Source: Pullichristensenella sp002068815 (GTDB lineage: Bacteria > Bacillota > Clostridia > Christensenellales > Aristaeellaceae). From it: a DNA stretch of 64,000 nt. Location of the stretch: NCBI GenBank assembly GCA_040772885.1, contig JAXGXF010000006.1:62001-126000 (forward strand). The letters run 5' to 3'. The notes under the pieces were generated by a model that was not told the origin of the DNA, did no database searches, and worked only from the letters and a program-made list of their open reading frames with translations. The translations under genes and the position numbers were made by a program. Positions 30,755-40,033 of this stretch are shown here, one piece after another (the stretch's first letter is position 1; every line of letters begins with the position of its first letter).

Positions 30755-32939
30755 GGGAGTCGTCGAGAAAATCTCGTTTCGAAGCGACGGGAGCGGCTTC
30801 ACGGTCGCGCAGGTGAAGCTAGAGGACGGCTCGAGGCTCGCCGCGGTCGGCCTGATGCCGCTCCTGCTCGCGGGCGAAAGGGCGGCGTTCGACGGCGACG
30901 TCGTCGAGCACCGCGAGTACGGGCGGCAGATTCGCGTGAGCTTCGTCGAGTCCGTGCGGCCCGAGAGCCTCGACGGCATCGAGAAATACCTGGCCTCCGG
31001 GCTGATCCGCGGCGTCGGCCCCGCGACCGCGAAATTGATCGTCGAGGAATTCGGCGCCCGGACGCTCGACGTGCTGGAATCCGAGCCGGACAGGCTGACG
31101 GAGGTGCCCGGCATCGGCCGCAAGCGCGCCGCGCTGATCGCCGAGAGCTTCTTGAACCACAGCCAGATGCGCGGCTCGATGATGTTTCTGCAGCGGTACG
31201 GGCTGTCGCCGGCGCTCGCCGCGAAGGTCTACCGCGTGTTCGGCGACCGCACCGAGCGCGTCGCCTCCGAGAACCCCTACCGGCTCGCCGACGAGGTCGA
31301 GGGCGTCGGCTTCAAGACCGCGGACCGGATAGCGCTCTCGATGGGCTTCTCGCTCGAGAGCGAATTTCGATTGAAGAGCGGCGTACGCTACGCGCTCTCG
31401 GAGGCGGCAAACGCGTCCGGGCACATGTACCTGCCGCTGACGGAGCTCGTCGAGCACGCGCGGCAGATGCTGGGCGCCGACGAGGACCTGGTCGACAACG
31501 CGGTGCGCAGCCTCATGATCTCCGGCGGGCTCGAGGCCGACGATCTCGACGGCGAGACGGCGGTCTACCTTCCGTGGCTCTACGAGGCCGAGTGCGACGC
31601 GGCGTTCCGGCTGATCCGGCTCAAGCGGTCGTTCGAGCGGCAGGACCTCGAGGAGGGGCGCGCCGACCGGCTGATCGCGGAGGCGGAGGACGAGGCCGGT
31701 ATGGAGCTCTGCCCGGAGCAGCGCGAGGCCGTGTGCGAGGTCGAGCGCGAGGGCGTGCTCGTGATCACCGGCGGCCCGGGCACCGGCAAGACGACGACGT
31801 TAAACTGCATTTTGAAGCTCCTGGACGAGTTCGGCGGCGCGGAGCTCTGCGCGCCGACCGGCCGCGCGGCGAAGCGCATGAGCGAGGCGACCGGAAGGCC
31901 CGCGCGCACGATCCACCGGCTGCTCGAGTACGCGGGCGAGGACGGCCGCTTCCAGCGCGACGAGCACAACCCGCTCGACTGCAGGGCGGTCGTCGTCGAC
32001 GAGATGAGCATGGTCGACATATTCCTGCTTCGGGCGCTCTTGCGCGCGATCCCGCAGGGAACCAGGCTCGTGATGGTCGGCGACAAGGATCAACTCCCGT
32101 CCGTCGGCGCGGGCAACGTGCTCAAGGACATCATCGAAAGCGGCGCGGTGCCGACGGTCACCTTGACCGAGGTGTTCCGGCAGGCGGCGACGAGCATGAT
32201 CGTCAGGAACGCGCACCGCATCAACCGCGGAGCGTACCCGGAGCTCCGCCAGCGCGACACCGACTTCTTCCTCGAGCGGAGGGAGAGCGTGCAGTCGGCG
32301 GTCGACTCGGTCGTGAAGCTCGTGACGAAGCGGCTGCCGAACTACATGGGGCTCGACCCGCTCAGGGACATACAGGTCATGGCGCCGATGAAGCGCACCG
32401 ACGCCGGCGTGTTTGCGCTGAACGCGGCGCTGCAGGCCGCGCTGAACCCGCCCGCGCCCGGGAAGCCCGAGATGAACCGCGGCGAGGCGCTGTTCCGGCT
32501 CGGCGACAAGGTGATGCAGATCAAGAACAACTACGGCCTCCAGTGGCGGCGCGGCGGCGAGATCGGCGAGGGCGCGTTCAACGGCGACATAGGCTTCATC
32601 CGGGAGATCGACCGGCTGGGCGAACTCGTGACCGTCGAGTTCGACGACGGGCGCGAGGCCGAGTACGGTCTGCAGGAGCTCGAGGAATTGGAGCTCGCGT
32701 ACTGCATGTCGGTGCACAAGAGCCAGGGGAGCGAGTTCGACTGCGTGGTGCTTCCGCTGGTCGCCGGGCCCCGCATGCTGATGACGCGAAACCTGCTCTA
32801 CACGGCGGTCACGCGCGCGAAGAAGCTCGTGGTCGTCGTCGGCCGCGAGGCGTGCTTAAAGAACATGGTCGACAACGACTACATCGACCGCAGGTTCAGC
32901 GCGCTCGACCGGAGGCTTCGCGCGTGGTTGACGAAATAG
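30741..32939 (+). CDS. recD2: RecD-like DNA helicase (RecD2/TraA type)
   Basis: A 732-residue 5'-3' superfamily 1B helicase of the stand-alone RecD2 type. The N-terminal part contains helix-hairpin-helix motifs (GVGPATAKLIVEEFG, VPGIGRKRAALI). Walker A is TGGPGTGKTTTL near residue 345, Walker B is VVDEMSMVD, motif III GDKDQLPSVGAG, and the C-terminal motif VI region is MSVHKSQGSEFD and LLYTAVTRAK. ATG 30741 lies inside the end of the glycosylase gene. It functions in DNA repair without RecBC. Confidence 0.94.
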   Translation: MARFEGVVEKISFRSDGSGFTVAQVKLEDGSRLAAVGLMPLLLAGERAAFDGDVVEHREYGRQIRVSFVESVRPESLDGIEKYLASGLIRGVGPATAKLIVEEFGARTLDVLESEPDRLTEVPGIGRKRAALIAESFLNHSQMRGSMMFLQRYGLSPALAAKVYRVFGDRTERVASENPYRLADEVEGVGFKTADRIALSMGFSLESEFRLKSGVRYALSEAANASGHMYLPLTELVEHARQMLGADEDLVDNAVRSLMISGGLEADDLDGETAVYLPWLYEAECDAAFRLIRLKRSFERQDLEEGRADRLIAEAEDEAGMELCPEQREAVCEVEREGVLVITGGPGTGKTTTLNCILKLLDEFGGAELCAPTGRAAKRMSEATGRPARTIHRLLEYAGEDGRFQRDEHNPLDCRAVVVDEMSMVDIFLLRALLRAIPQGTRLVMVGDKDQLPSVGAGNVLKDIIESGAVPTVTLTEVFRQAATSMIVRNAHRINRGAYPELRQRDTDFFLERRESVQSAVDSVVKLVTKRLPNYMGLDPLRDIQVMAPMKRTDAGVFALNAALQAALNPPAPGKPEMNRGEALFRLGDKVMQIKNNYGLQWRRGGEIGEGAFNGDIGFIREIDRLGELVTVEFDDGREAEYGLQELEELELAYCMSVHKSQGSEFDCVVLPLVAGPRMLMTRNLLYTAVTRAKKLVVVVGREACLKNMVDNDYIDRRFSALDRRLRAWLTK

Positions 32940-32957
32940 CCGCCGGCGGGGTATAAT
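32928..32957 (+). promoter_or_regulatory. strong promoter of the RNA at 32964
   Basis: TTGACG at 32928-32933, inside the end of recD2, an 18-bp spacer, TATAAT at 32952-32957. The predicted start is six to eight bases later, just where the closing stem of the RNA begins. Confidence 0.75.
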
Positions 32958-32963
32958 AGGCGT

Positions 32964-33186
32964 GCGGTCCTCCGCGTCCGTGATTGAAAGTCGATGCCAG
33001 TCGCAGGCGAAACGACCCACGTAAGCGGGAAAAATTTCCGTGAGCATGGTGCGATCTAGTGGTTAGTCCGGCCAATCTTCGGATTGAGAGGGCTCGTAGT
33101 GGGGAGGCTGAACGCCTTAGTAGCGAGCGCCCCGGCCGGCGGGTGTGGGGGCAAAGATCAGGTCGGGCGGGGGACCGTATTTTTTC
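32964..33186 (+). ncRNA. structured RNA candidate, about 220 nt, class not confirmed
   Basis: Between recD2 and the next gene there is no good coding frame, but a complete RNA unit. A 12-bp closing stem joins 32964-32975 to 33167-33178 (with G-U pairs), followed at once by a six-T run (33180-33185). Inside are several local hairpins: GTCG 33000-33003 with CGAC 33013-33016; CAATC-TTCG-GATTG at 33073-33086 (tetraloop); GCTCG 33092-33096 with CGAGC 33124-33128; AGGC 33105-33108 with GCCT 33114-33117. The fold is multibranched, so not a 6S-type rod. No tmRNA, SRP or RNase P signature is visible. Size and form fit classes such as raiA RNA, but I cannot verify this. Confidence 0.65.
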
Positions 33187-33199
33187 GAAGGAGAGCCGA

Positions 33200-33895
33200 A
33201 TGCTTACATACGACGCAATTCTGATCGACGCGGACGACACGCTCTTGGACTTCCGCGCCGCGGAGAAGAACGCGATCTCCGAGGTCATCGGGGCGCTCGG
33301 CATCGCCGACCCCCAAGCGGGCGAGGTCTACAGCCGGATCAACCTCGCCTGCTGGAAGGAGTTCGAGCGCGGAGCGATGACGCAGGCCGAGCTGCGCGTG
33401 CGCAGGTTCGGCGATTTTCTGAAGTTCTATGGGATTTCCGCGGACCCGGGGGAGGTCGGCGAGCGATTCACCGACGCGCTCTCCCGGCAGGGGATGCTGC
33501 TCCCCGGCGCGCTCGAGGCCGTGCGGGCGATCGCCGAAAAACTCCCCGTCGCGCTCGTCACGAACGGCATCTCGAGCGTCCAGCACGGGCGCATCGACCG
33601 CTCGCCGATCCGCCCGTACATATCGGCGCTCGTCATCTCCGGCGAACAGGGCTTCCAGAAGCCCGACCCCAGGATGATCTTCCGCGCGCTCGAGCTGCTG
33701 GGCTCGATCGAGCCCGGACGCGCGCTGATGGCGGGCGACAGCCTGACCAGCGACGTGCTCGCCGCGAACCGCGCGGGCGTAGACGCGTGCTGGTACAATC
33801 CGTCCGGCGAGATCGCGCCCGCGGAGTACAAAATCCGATACGAAATCCGCGACATCCGCGAGCTCCCGGACATCGCGCTCGCGGAGAAGTTCTGA
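33200..33895 (+). CDS. HAD-type nucleotidase/phosphatase (YjjG/YfnB family)
   Basis: A 231-residue HAD hydrolase with an alpha-helical C1 cap. Motif I is ILIDADDTLLDF with D-x-D, motif II VALVTNG, motif III lysine in EQGFQKPDPRMIF, motif IV MAGDSLTSDVLAAN. The closest described group removes phosphate from non-canonical pyrimidine nucleotides. ATG 33200 follows AAGGAGAG, which lies only a few bases after the terminal U-run of the RNA candidate, so the gene may be read through from it. A terminator follows. Confidence 0.9.
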   Translation: MLTYDAILIDADDTLLDFRAAEKNAISEVIGALGIADPQAGEVYSRINLACWKEFERGAMTQAELRVRRFGDFLKFYGISADPGEVGERFTDALSRQGMLLPGALEAVRAIAEKLPVALVTNGISSVQHGRIDRSPIRPYISALVISGEQGFQKPDPRMIFRALELLGSIEPGRALMAGDSLTSDVLAANRAGVDACWYNPSGEIAPAEYKIRYEIRDIRELPDIALAEKF

Positions 33896-33912
33896 CCGGT
33901 TTCGATTCCGAT

Positions 33913-33946
33913 GGGGGCGTGGAGGCAACTCCCGCCCCCTTTTTTT
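33913..33946 (+). terminator. intrinsic terminator after the HAD gene
   Basis: GGGGGCG (33913-33919) pairs with CGCCCCC (33933-33939), followed by seven T. Confidence 0.88.
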
Positions 33947-33996
33947 GTTCATTTTTCGAGAAAGCGGCAAAAAAACGACAAAAATATTTTTTCTGG

Positions 33997-34025
33997 TTGC
34001 CATATATTACAATTTCATGTATAAT
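33997..34025 (+). promoter_or_regulatory. promoter of the LRR/Big2 surface protein
   Basis: TTGCCA 33997-34002, 17-bp spacer, TATAAT 34020-34025, in an unusually A/T-rich stretch (33955-34040) compared with the rest of the window. Confidence 0.7.
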
Positions 34026-34071
34026 ATAATATAGCATAGGCATGACGATGCGCCGTGGGAGGATTCTGACG

Positions 34072-37000
34072 ATGAAGAAGATGCTGGTAAAGCTATTGTC
34101 CCTGCTGCTGTGCGCCGTGACGCTTCTGGGCGCGGTGGGCGAAGCCGTGTTCGCGGAGACGGACGCGGGCATGCAGTCCGGGACGACGGAAGCGCCGACG
34201 GAAGCGCCCACGGAAGCGCCCACGGAGGCTCCCACCGAGGCGCCTACGGAGGCTCCGACCGAGGCGCCGACGGAGGCGCCGACCGAGGTTCCGACGCAAG
34301 CGCCTGCCCAGACTCCTACGGAGGCGCCGACCGAGATTCCGACGGAGGCGCCGACCGATGCGCCGACCGAGGCTCCGACGGAAGTGCCCACGGAGGCGCC
34401 GACGGAAGCCCCGACCGGGGAGCCGGAGCCCGAGGCGCCCGGCCCGATGATGGGGCTCTCGCTGATGATGCCCATGAGCCTGCACACCGTCGTCATCGAC
34501 GGCGCGACCTATACGTACGAGCTCAACACCGACAGCACGGCCGCGACGCTGACCGGCTACACGGGCACCCTGTCCACGCTGTCGGTCCCGCAGTCGATCC
34601 TGGGGATTCCGGTCGTGGCGATCGGCCCGGAGGCGTTCAAGGGCGCGAGCATGGCCGCGCTCGTCATGCCGGGCAACCTCGACTCGATCGGCGCGGGCGC
34701 GTTCAAGGACTGCAAGAGCCTGGCGACCGTCACGGTCAGCGCGAAGGTGAAGTCGATCGGCGCGGGCGCGTTCGAGGGCTGCACGGCGCTGGTGACGGCG
34801 GTCATCGCGAGCGGCACGGAGTCGATCGGCGCGGACGCGTTCAAGGGCTGCTCGAAGCTGCAGGCCGCGACGCTTCCGATGGACACGCTGGCCTCGATCG
34901 CCCCCGGCGCGTTCGCGGGCACGAGCGCGGCGCTTCGGATCAACACCATTCCCTACCGCTTTTCCCTCGCGGGCGGCGAGGTCACGATCGAGGCGTATTT
35001 GGGCTCCGACTTAAACCTCAGCGTGCCGGGAAAGCTCTTTTCGCACTCGGTCGCAATCGGGGAAAAGGCGTTTGAAAACAGCGGGACGCTGACGGGCATC
35101 ACGCTCGGCGCGGGGGCCGCGCGCATCGGCGCGTCGGCGTTTTCGAACTGCGACAAGCTCGAGACCGCGTCGCTCCCGGCCGGACTTTTGTCGATCGGCG
35201 CGTCCGCGTTCTACGACTGCGACAAGCTGAAGTCGGTCACGATTCCCGCGAGCGTCGCGACAATCGGCGACAGCGCGTTCTTCAGCTGCGCGCTGCTCGA
35301 CACGGTGACGATCGAGGACGGCGTGAAGGCGATCGGCGCGACGGCGTTCAAGAACTGCGACAAGCTGAAGGCGCTGCGCGTGCACGACAGCGTCACCGGC
35401 ATCAACAGCGACGCGTTCGACGGCTGCGATTTCCGGCTGCTCGTCGTGACGCTCGACGGAAACAAGGGAAAGCCGTACGAGTACTTCTCGCAGAAGGGCG
35501 CGATGATCGAATTCGACGAGAAGATCGACGAGGACATGTTCGAGTTCGATTTCAACACGGCCGACAACACGGCGGTCATCACGCTCTACACCGGGGCGAT
35601 GCTGCACCTCGAGATTCCCAAGACGCTCAGCGGCTACCGCGTCGTCGGGATCGGCGAGGACGTGTTCGCGGGCGACGCGAACATCATGCGGCTCACCGTG
35701 CCCGGAACCGTGATCGGGATCGGCGCGGGCGCGTTCGAGGATTGCCCGAGCCTCGAGGAGGTCATCATACAGAGCGGCGTGACGACCATCGGCGACGAGG
35801 CGTTCAAGGGCTGCGGCGCGCTCAGGAAGGTCACGCTGCCGCTGGACACGCTGACGAAGATCGGACGGACCGCGTTTGTCGGCTGCGGGATCACGTCGTT
35901 CGCCGGGGGCACGGAGTACGTGTTCGGCAAGGACGCGGGCGACAGCGGCATCGTGCTGACGGACTACATCGGCTCGGCGGTCGACGTGAAGATTCCCTCG
36001 GAGCTGTTCGGCCTCAAGGTCGTCGGCATCGGCGAGGGCGCGTTCGTCGGCTCGAGCGTCACCGACGTCGCGCTCGGCGCGAACGTGCGCTTCGTCGACG
36101 AGGGCGCGTTCAGGGACGAGTCGAAGCTCAAGAAGCTGACGCTGAACGGAAAGCTCATGGAAATCGGGGCGAACGCGTTCCGGGGCTGCGAGAAGATCGC
36201 GGAGGTCGCGCTGCCGGAGTCGCTTCTGAAGCTGCACGACGGCGCGTTTGCGGGCACCGCGATCACGTCAGTCGAGATTCCGAAATACGTGATGCTGCTC
36301 GCCGCCGACGCGTTCGACGGGGCGCCTGTCAAGAGCATACTCGTCCACAACGACAACCCATATTACATCGCGATCGGCAACGCGCTCTACACGAAGGACA
36401 CGCGCGAATTGATCCGCTACTTCGGCGACGCGGCGAGCTTCGAGCTCCCGAGCGGCACGAGGGCCGTGCGAGCCGGCGCGTTCAAGGGCAACAAGAGCGT
36501 CCGGGAGATCGTATTGTGCGACACGCTGACCTCGATTGGCGCGGAGGCGTTCGCGAACACGCTGCTCGAGAAGATCACCATCCCGGACAGCGTGACGGCG
36601 ATTGCCGAGGACGCGTTCGCGGGCGTCGACGTGGACAAGCTGACCGCGACCCTCGAGAGCGACGCGAAAAAGCCCCACGAATACTGCGTTGCGAAGGGCA
36701 TCGACGTGGTCATAAAGGCGGTCGTCAAGCCCACGGGCCTCGCGGTCGGCGGCCTCGTGCTCGGCGTCGGCGAGTCCGCCGCGGTCAAGCCCGTCGTCAC
36801 CCCGGCCGGCGCGTCCACGGGCTTTACCTACCGGATTTCGAACACCGCCGTCGCGACGGTCGACCAACTGGGCGCCGTGCTCGCGAAGAAGGTCGGCGTC
36901 GCGATCCTGTACGTCGAGACCGACAACGGCATCGAGGCCGCGTGCGCGGTCGCGGTGCTGGCGGCGCCGACGAAGGTCTCCCTGAGCGCGTCGAAGCGGA

Positions 37001-38475
37001 CGCTCGGCGTCGGCCAGGCGTGGCAGCTCGACTGGGCGCTGTCCGCGAACGCGGCCGGCGGCGTGACGCTGACCTCGAGCAACGAACTCGCCGCGACGGT
37101 CACCGCCGGCGGCAAGATCACGGCCGTCGCCCCGGGCGCAGCGACGATCACCGCGCGCACCTACAACGGAAAGACCGCGACCTGCGCGGTGACCGTCGTC
37201 GTCGAGCCGGACAAGCTGACGCTGCCGGTCTCCGCGGGCACGCTCGGCGTCGGCCAGCAATACGTGCTCGTCGGCACGCTCGACAACGGGCAGGGCAGCG
37301 AGGCGCTTGCGTTCAGGTCCGACAACCCGGCCGTCGCCTCGGTCAACGAGCAGGACGGCACGATCACCGCGAAGCGCATAGGCTTCGCGACGATCACGGC
37401 GACCGCCTACAACGCGGCGCTCGACGACCCCGACCTGATCAAGGCGTTCTCCGTCGCGGTCGTCGGCGCGCCGGCTTCGGTGCGCTTCGCGGCGAGCTCG
37501 CTCTCGCTCGCGATCGGCCAGACGTACCTTCTGCCGGGCATCGTGCCGACCGGCACCGCGGCGGGCATGACCTACAAGTCCAGCAAGGACAGCGTCGCGG
37601 GCGTCAGCGCGGCCGGCCTGATCTCGGCGAAGAAGACCGGAACCGCCTACATAACCGTCGCGACGCACAACGGAAAGACCGCGACCTGCAAGGTGACGGT
37701 CAAGAAGGCGCCCTCGTCGATCAAATTGAACGCCTCGAGCGTGCGGCTCGGCGTCGGGAACACGTTCCAGTTGAGCTACAAATTGACGAGCGGCACCGCG
37801 TCGACCGTCGGCTTCACGACGAGCAACGCGTCGGTCGCGACCGTCGCGCCGGACGGCCTCGTCACGTGCGCGGCGAGCTCCGGAAGCGCCGTCATCACCG
37901 CCCGGACGCACAACGGCAAGACCGCGAGATGCACGGTGTACGCGTACGCCGCGCCCGCGTCCGTGCGGCTCAACGACTGGTTCCTCGACCTGGGCGTCGG
38001 CCAGAGCTACCAGTTGAGCGGCGGCGTGTACGACGGCCTCGGGACCGACGTGCGCTCGATCACGACGCACTACAGGTTCTCCTCGAGCGATTCCTCGGTC
38101 GTCTCCGTGACGTCGGGCGGCAAGCTGCTCGCCAGGAAGGTCGGCTCGGCGGTCATCGAGCTCAAGACGTACAACGGGCTCTCGACCTCGTGCCTCGTGT
38201 CCGTCGCGAAGGCGCCCAGCCGCGTGACGATTCTGTATTTGGGCACGTCGGTCAACAACCGCACCGGCACGATGTACGTCGGGGGGACGCTGCAATTGAC
38301 GGCGGAAGTGCCCGCGGGCGCCGGCGGCGGCTACGCGTTCGCCAGCAGCAACAGCCGCATCGCGAGCATCGACAAGTTCACCGGCCTCGTGACCGCGCAC
38401 CGCAGGGGCACGGTGACGATCGGCGTCAAGACGTACAACGGAAAGACGGCGAAGTGCAAGATACGCGTGCTATAA
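34072..38475 (+). CDS. secreted BspA-type LRR_5 and Big2 surface protein
   Basis: A 1467-residue exported protein. Order: signal peptide (1-28, VFA cleavage); a stalk of about fifteen T-E-A-P units (39-115); BspA-like leucine-rich repeats from about 125 to 880, each built like A-F-K-G-C-x-x-L followed by V-T-I-P and I-G-x-x-A-F; then seven Big2 domains (884-1467), each opening with a P-x-x-V/L-x-L strand and L-G-V-G-Q/E. Such proteins are adhesins or carbohydrate-binding surface layers. No LPXTG or transmembrane anchor is visible at the C-terminus. ATG 34072 follows GGAGG. Stalk and Big2 modules resemble those of the GDPD protein at 23386. Confidence 0.9.
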   Translation: MKKMLVKLLSLLLCAVTLLGAVGEAVFAETDAGMQSGTTEAPTEAPTEAPTEAPTEAPTEAPTEAPTEAPTEVPTQAPAQTPTEAPTEIPTEAPTDAPTEAPTEVPTEAPTEAPTGEPEPEAPGPMMGLSLMMPMSLHTVVIDGATYTYELNTDSTAATLTGYTGTLSTLSVPQSILGIPVVAIGPEAFKGASMAALVMPGNLDSIGAGAFKDCKSLATVTVSAKVKSIGAGAFEGCTALVTAVIASGTESIGADAFKGCSKLQAATLPMDTLASIAPGAFAGTSAALRINTIPYRFSLAGGEVTIEAYLGSDLNLSVPGKLFSHSVAIGEKAFENSGTLTGITLGAGAARIGASAFSNCDKLETASLPAGLLSIGASAFYDCDKLKSVTIPASVATIGDSAFFSCALLDTVTIEDGVKAIGATAFKNCDKLKALRVHDSVTGINSDAFDGCDFRLLVVTLDGNKGKPYEYFSQKGAMIEFDEKIDEDMFEFDFNTADNTAVITLYTGAMLHLEIPKTLSGYRVVGIGEDVFAGDANIMRLTVPGTVIGIGAGAFEDCPSLEEVIIQSGVTTIGDEAFKGCGALRKVTLPLDTLTKIGRTAFVGCGITSFAGGTEYVFGKDAGDSGIVLTDYIGSAVDVKIPSELFGLKVVGIGEGAFVGSSVTDVALGANVRFVDEGAFRDESKLKKLTLNGKLMEIGANAFRGCEKIAEVALPESLLKLHDGAFAGTAITSVEIPKYVMLLAADAFDGAPVKSILVHNDNPYYIAIGNALYTKDTRELIRYFGDAASFELPSGTRAVRAGAFKGNKSVREIVLCDTLTSIGAEAFANTLLEKITIPDSVTAIAEDAFAGVDVDKLTATLESDAKKPHEYCVAKGIDVVIKAVVKPTGLAVGGLVLGVGESAAVKPVVTPAGASTGFTYRISNTAVATVDQLGAVLAKKVGVAILYVETDNGIEAACAVAVLAAPTKVSLSASKRTLGVGQAWQLDWALSANAAGGVTLTSSNELAATVTAGGKITAVAPGAATITARTYNGKTATCAVTVVVEPDKLTLPVSAGTLGVGQQYVLVGTLDNGQGSEALAFRSDNPAVASVNEQDGTITAKRIGFATITATAYNAALDDPDLIKAFSVAVVGAPASVRFAASSLSLAIGQTYLLPGIVPTGTAAGMTYKSSKDSVAGVSAAGLISAKKTGTAYITVATHNGKTATCKVTVKKAPSSIKLNASSVRLGVGNTFQLSYKLTSGTASTVGFTTSNASVATVAPDGLVTCAASSGSAVITARTHNGKTARCTVYAYAAPASVRLNDWFLDLGVGQSYQLSGGVYDGLGTDVRSITTHYRFSSSDSSVVSVTSGGKLLARKVGSAVIELKTYNGLSTSCLVSVAKAPSRVTILYLGTSVNNRTGTMYVGGTLQLTAEVPAGAGGGYAFASSNSRIASIDKFTGLVTAHRRGTVTIGVKTYNGKTAKCKIRVL

Positions 38476-38487
38476 GCCGAAGACAAG

Positions 38488-38520
38488 CGCGGGAACCCCA
38501 ACGGGGCTCCCGCAATTTTT
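38488..38520. terminator. terminator between convergent surface-protein and mrp genes
   Basis: GCGGGAACCCC (38488-38498) pairs with GGGGCTCCCGC (38503-38513) with one mismatch, followed by five T on the plus strand. Confidence 0.78.
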
Positions 38521-38530
38521 ATGCGATTTG

Positions 38531-39358
38531 CTAAACCATCGGCCCCAGTATCGCGTCGGCGATCGGCTCGAGCCAGTCGCCCTCGAACAGCTCGACCATG
38601 CCCCGGTCGGTCGCGGCGGCGAGCTTCGGGTTCAGCGGCAGCCGCGCATGCGCCGGGATGAACAGCTCCGAGGCGATCTCCTCCGCGCGGCTCGGGCCGA
38701 ACACATCGTGGACCTTTCCGCAGTTGTCGCACTGGAAGCCGGACATGTTCTCCACGAGGCCGAGCACCGGGATGTTCATCATCTCGGCCATGCGCGCGGC
38801 CTTTTTGACGATCATGCCGACGAGCTCCTGCGGCGAGGTGACGAGTATCACGCCGTCGACCGGCAGCGACTGGAACACCGTCAGCGGCACGTCGCCGGTT
38901 CCCGGCGGCATGTCGACGAACAGCACGTCGATATCTCCCCACTGGACGTCCGTCCAGAACTGCTTGACCGTCCCCGCGATGATCGGCCCGCGCCAGACGA
39001 CCGGGTCGGTCTCGTCCTCGAGCAAGAGGTTCAGGCTCACGACCTCGATGCCGGTCCTCGTGCGCGCGGGGAGCAGCCCCTCGTCGGTTCCGGTCAACTG
39101 CCCGGACACGCCGAACGCCTTCGGGATCGAGGGCCCGGTGATGTCCGCGTCGAGTATCGCGACCGAGAGCCCGCGCCGCCGGGCGCTGACCGCGAGCAGC
39201 GACGTGACGAGCGACTTTCCGACGCCGCCCTTGCCGCTGATGACGCCGATCACCCTCCGGACGTTGCTCCTCGGGTTCGCCTCCGCGCGGAAGTCCGCCG
39301 TGCGGCTCTCGCAGCTCTTCGAACAGGACCCGCAGTCGTGCGTGCAGCTCTCGCTCAT
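38531..39358 (-). CDS. mrp: Mrp/NBP35-family iron-sulfur cluster carrier ATPase
   Basis: A 275-residue P-loop protein that carries [Fe-S] clusters to apoproteins. It begins with a cysteine-rich segment (CTHDCGSCSKSC) followed by the deviant Walker A VISGKGGVGKSLV, DADITGPSIPKAFG, VDMPPGTGD, and a C-terminal CDNC pair (FQCDNCGKV) that bridges the dimer cluster. The short N-terminal cysteine motif is common in clostridial Mrp proteins. The ATG overlaps the stop of the upstream DUF3788-like gene by four bases. Confidence 0.94.
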   Translation of the reverse strand: MSESCTHDCGSCSKSCESRTADFRAEANPRSNVRRVIGVISGKGGVGKSLVTSLLAVSARRRGLSVAILDADITGPSIPKAFGVSGQLTGTDEGLLPARTRTGIEVVSLNLLLEDETDPVVWRGPIIAGTVKQFWTDVQWGDIDVLFVDMPPGTGDVPLTVFQSLPVDGVILVTSPQELVGMIVKKAARMAEMMNIPVLGLVENMSGFQCDNCGKVHDVFGPSRAEEIASELFIPAHARLPLNPKLAAATDRGMVELFEGDWLEPIADAILGPMV

Positions 39359-39837
39359 TTTCCGTCATCTCCTCCGCGTATTGTATCCTCGCCGACCGGA
39401 TCCATCCCCATCAGCTCCGCCTTCATGCGCACCATCGGGTAGATGTCCTCGAGCGGCGCCGTGTCCTCCAGAACCGTCTTGATCCACTTGACGCCGTCGA
39501 AGATCGCGGCGGAGCGGTAGTGGACGTGCGCGGCGGGGGTAAACTTCTCCCAGTTTCGCTCGAATTCCTCGCGCTCGCGCGCGTCCAGGAGCAGGAGCAG
39601 GGACAGCTTCCCCTCGCGCAGGTGCGCGGAGCACAGCCGCTTCTCCGCCTCGAAGAACAGGCAGTCGAACGCGTCGCGCTGATCGCTGTAGCGCCAGCGT
39701 TCCTCCGCCTGATAGTTGGCGTGGATAAAGTCGCGAATCGCCTTCAGCGCCGGATACGCGCGCTCCCGGAGCAGCGCGTGCAGCTCCTCCTCGGTGGGCG
39801 CGACGTACACGAGCGTGTAGAGAAGCTCTCTTTCCAT
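39355..39837 (-). CDS. DUF3788-like small protein
   Basis: A 160-residue acidic soluble protein, probably DUF3788: WRYSDQRDAFDCLFFEAEKRLCSAHL, SLLLLLDAREREEFER, a DGVKWIKTVLEDTAPLEDIYPMVRMKAEL ending in the family's K-W-L/I and D-I-x-x-L/M-I/V-x-x-K signature, though I cannot confirm it by search. Transcribed with mrp (four-base overlap), from a consensus minus-strand promoter at 39893-39865. GGAGGG precedes the ATG. Function unknown. Confidence 0.6.
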   Translation of the reverse strand: MERELLYTLVYVAPTEEELHALLRERAYPALKAIRDFIHANYQAEERWRYSDQRDAFDCLFFEAEKRLCSAHLREGKLSLLLLLDAREREEFERNWEKFTPAAHVHYRSAAIFDGVKWIKTVLEDTAPLEDIYPMVRMKAELMGMDPVGEDTIRGGDDGK

Positions 39838-39864
39838 ATTTTACCCTCCAAACGTAAAATTTAT

Positions 39865-39893
39865 CGTACCACAACCGCCGTACATTGTCAATA
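39865..39893 (-). promoter_or_regulatory. promoter of the DUF3788-like/mrp operon
   Basis: On the minus strand TTGACA (39893-39888), 17-bp spacer, TACGAT (39870-39865). Confidence 0.7.
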
Positions 39894-40033
39894 TATGTTG
39901 CACAGATGGGAAATTATCCATAAAATCTCTGTTGCCTCCGCGCAATATTGTGCGCCGGAGCGGCACAAAAAATCTGGACTTGCCGGCCGCGAAATGGTAG
40001 AATGGGAGGACAAGATTTGAAGGAGGAACCGCA

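Noticed and set aside
32964..33186. 6S RNA, SRP RNA, tmRNA or RNase P RNA
   Set aside because: The region folds as a multibranched structure and not a rod with a central bubble, and lacks the conserved SRP, tmRNA and RNase P sequence motifs I know.
38531..39358. Calling the Mrp-type gene minD or a partitioning ATPase
   Set aside because: The GKGGVGKS deviant Walker motif is shared, but the N-terminal cysteine motif and the CDNC pair identify an iron-sulfur carrier.
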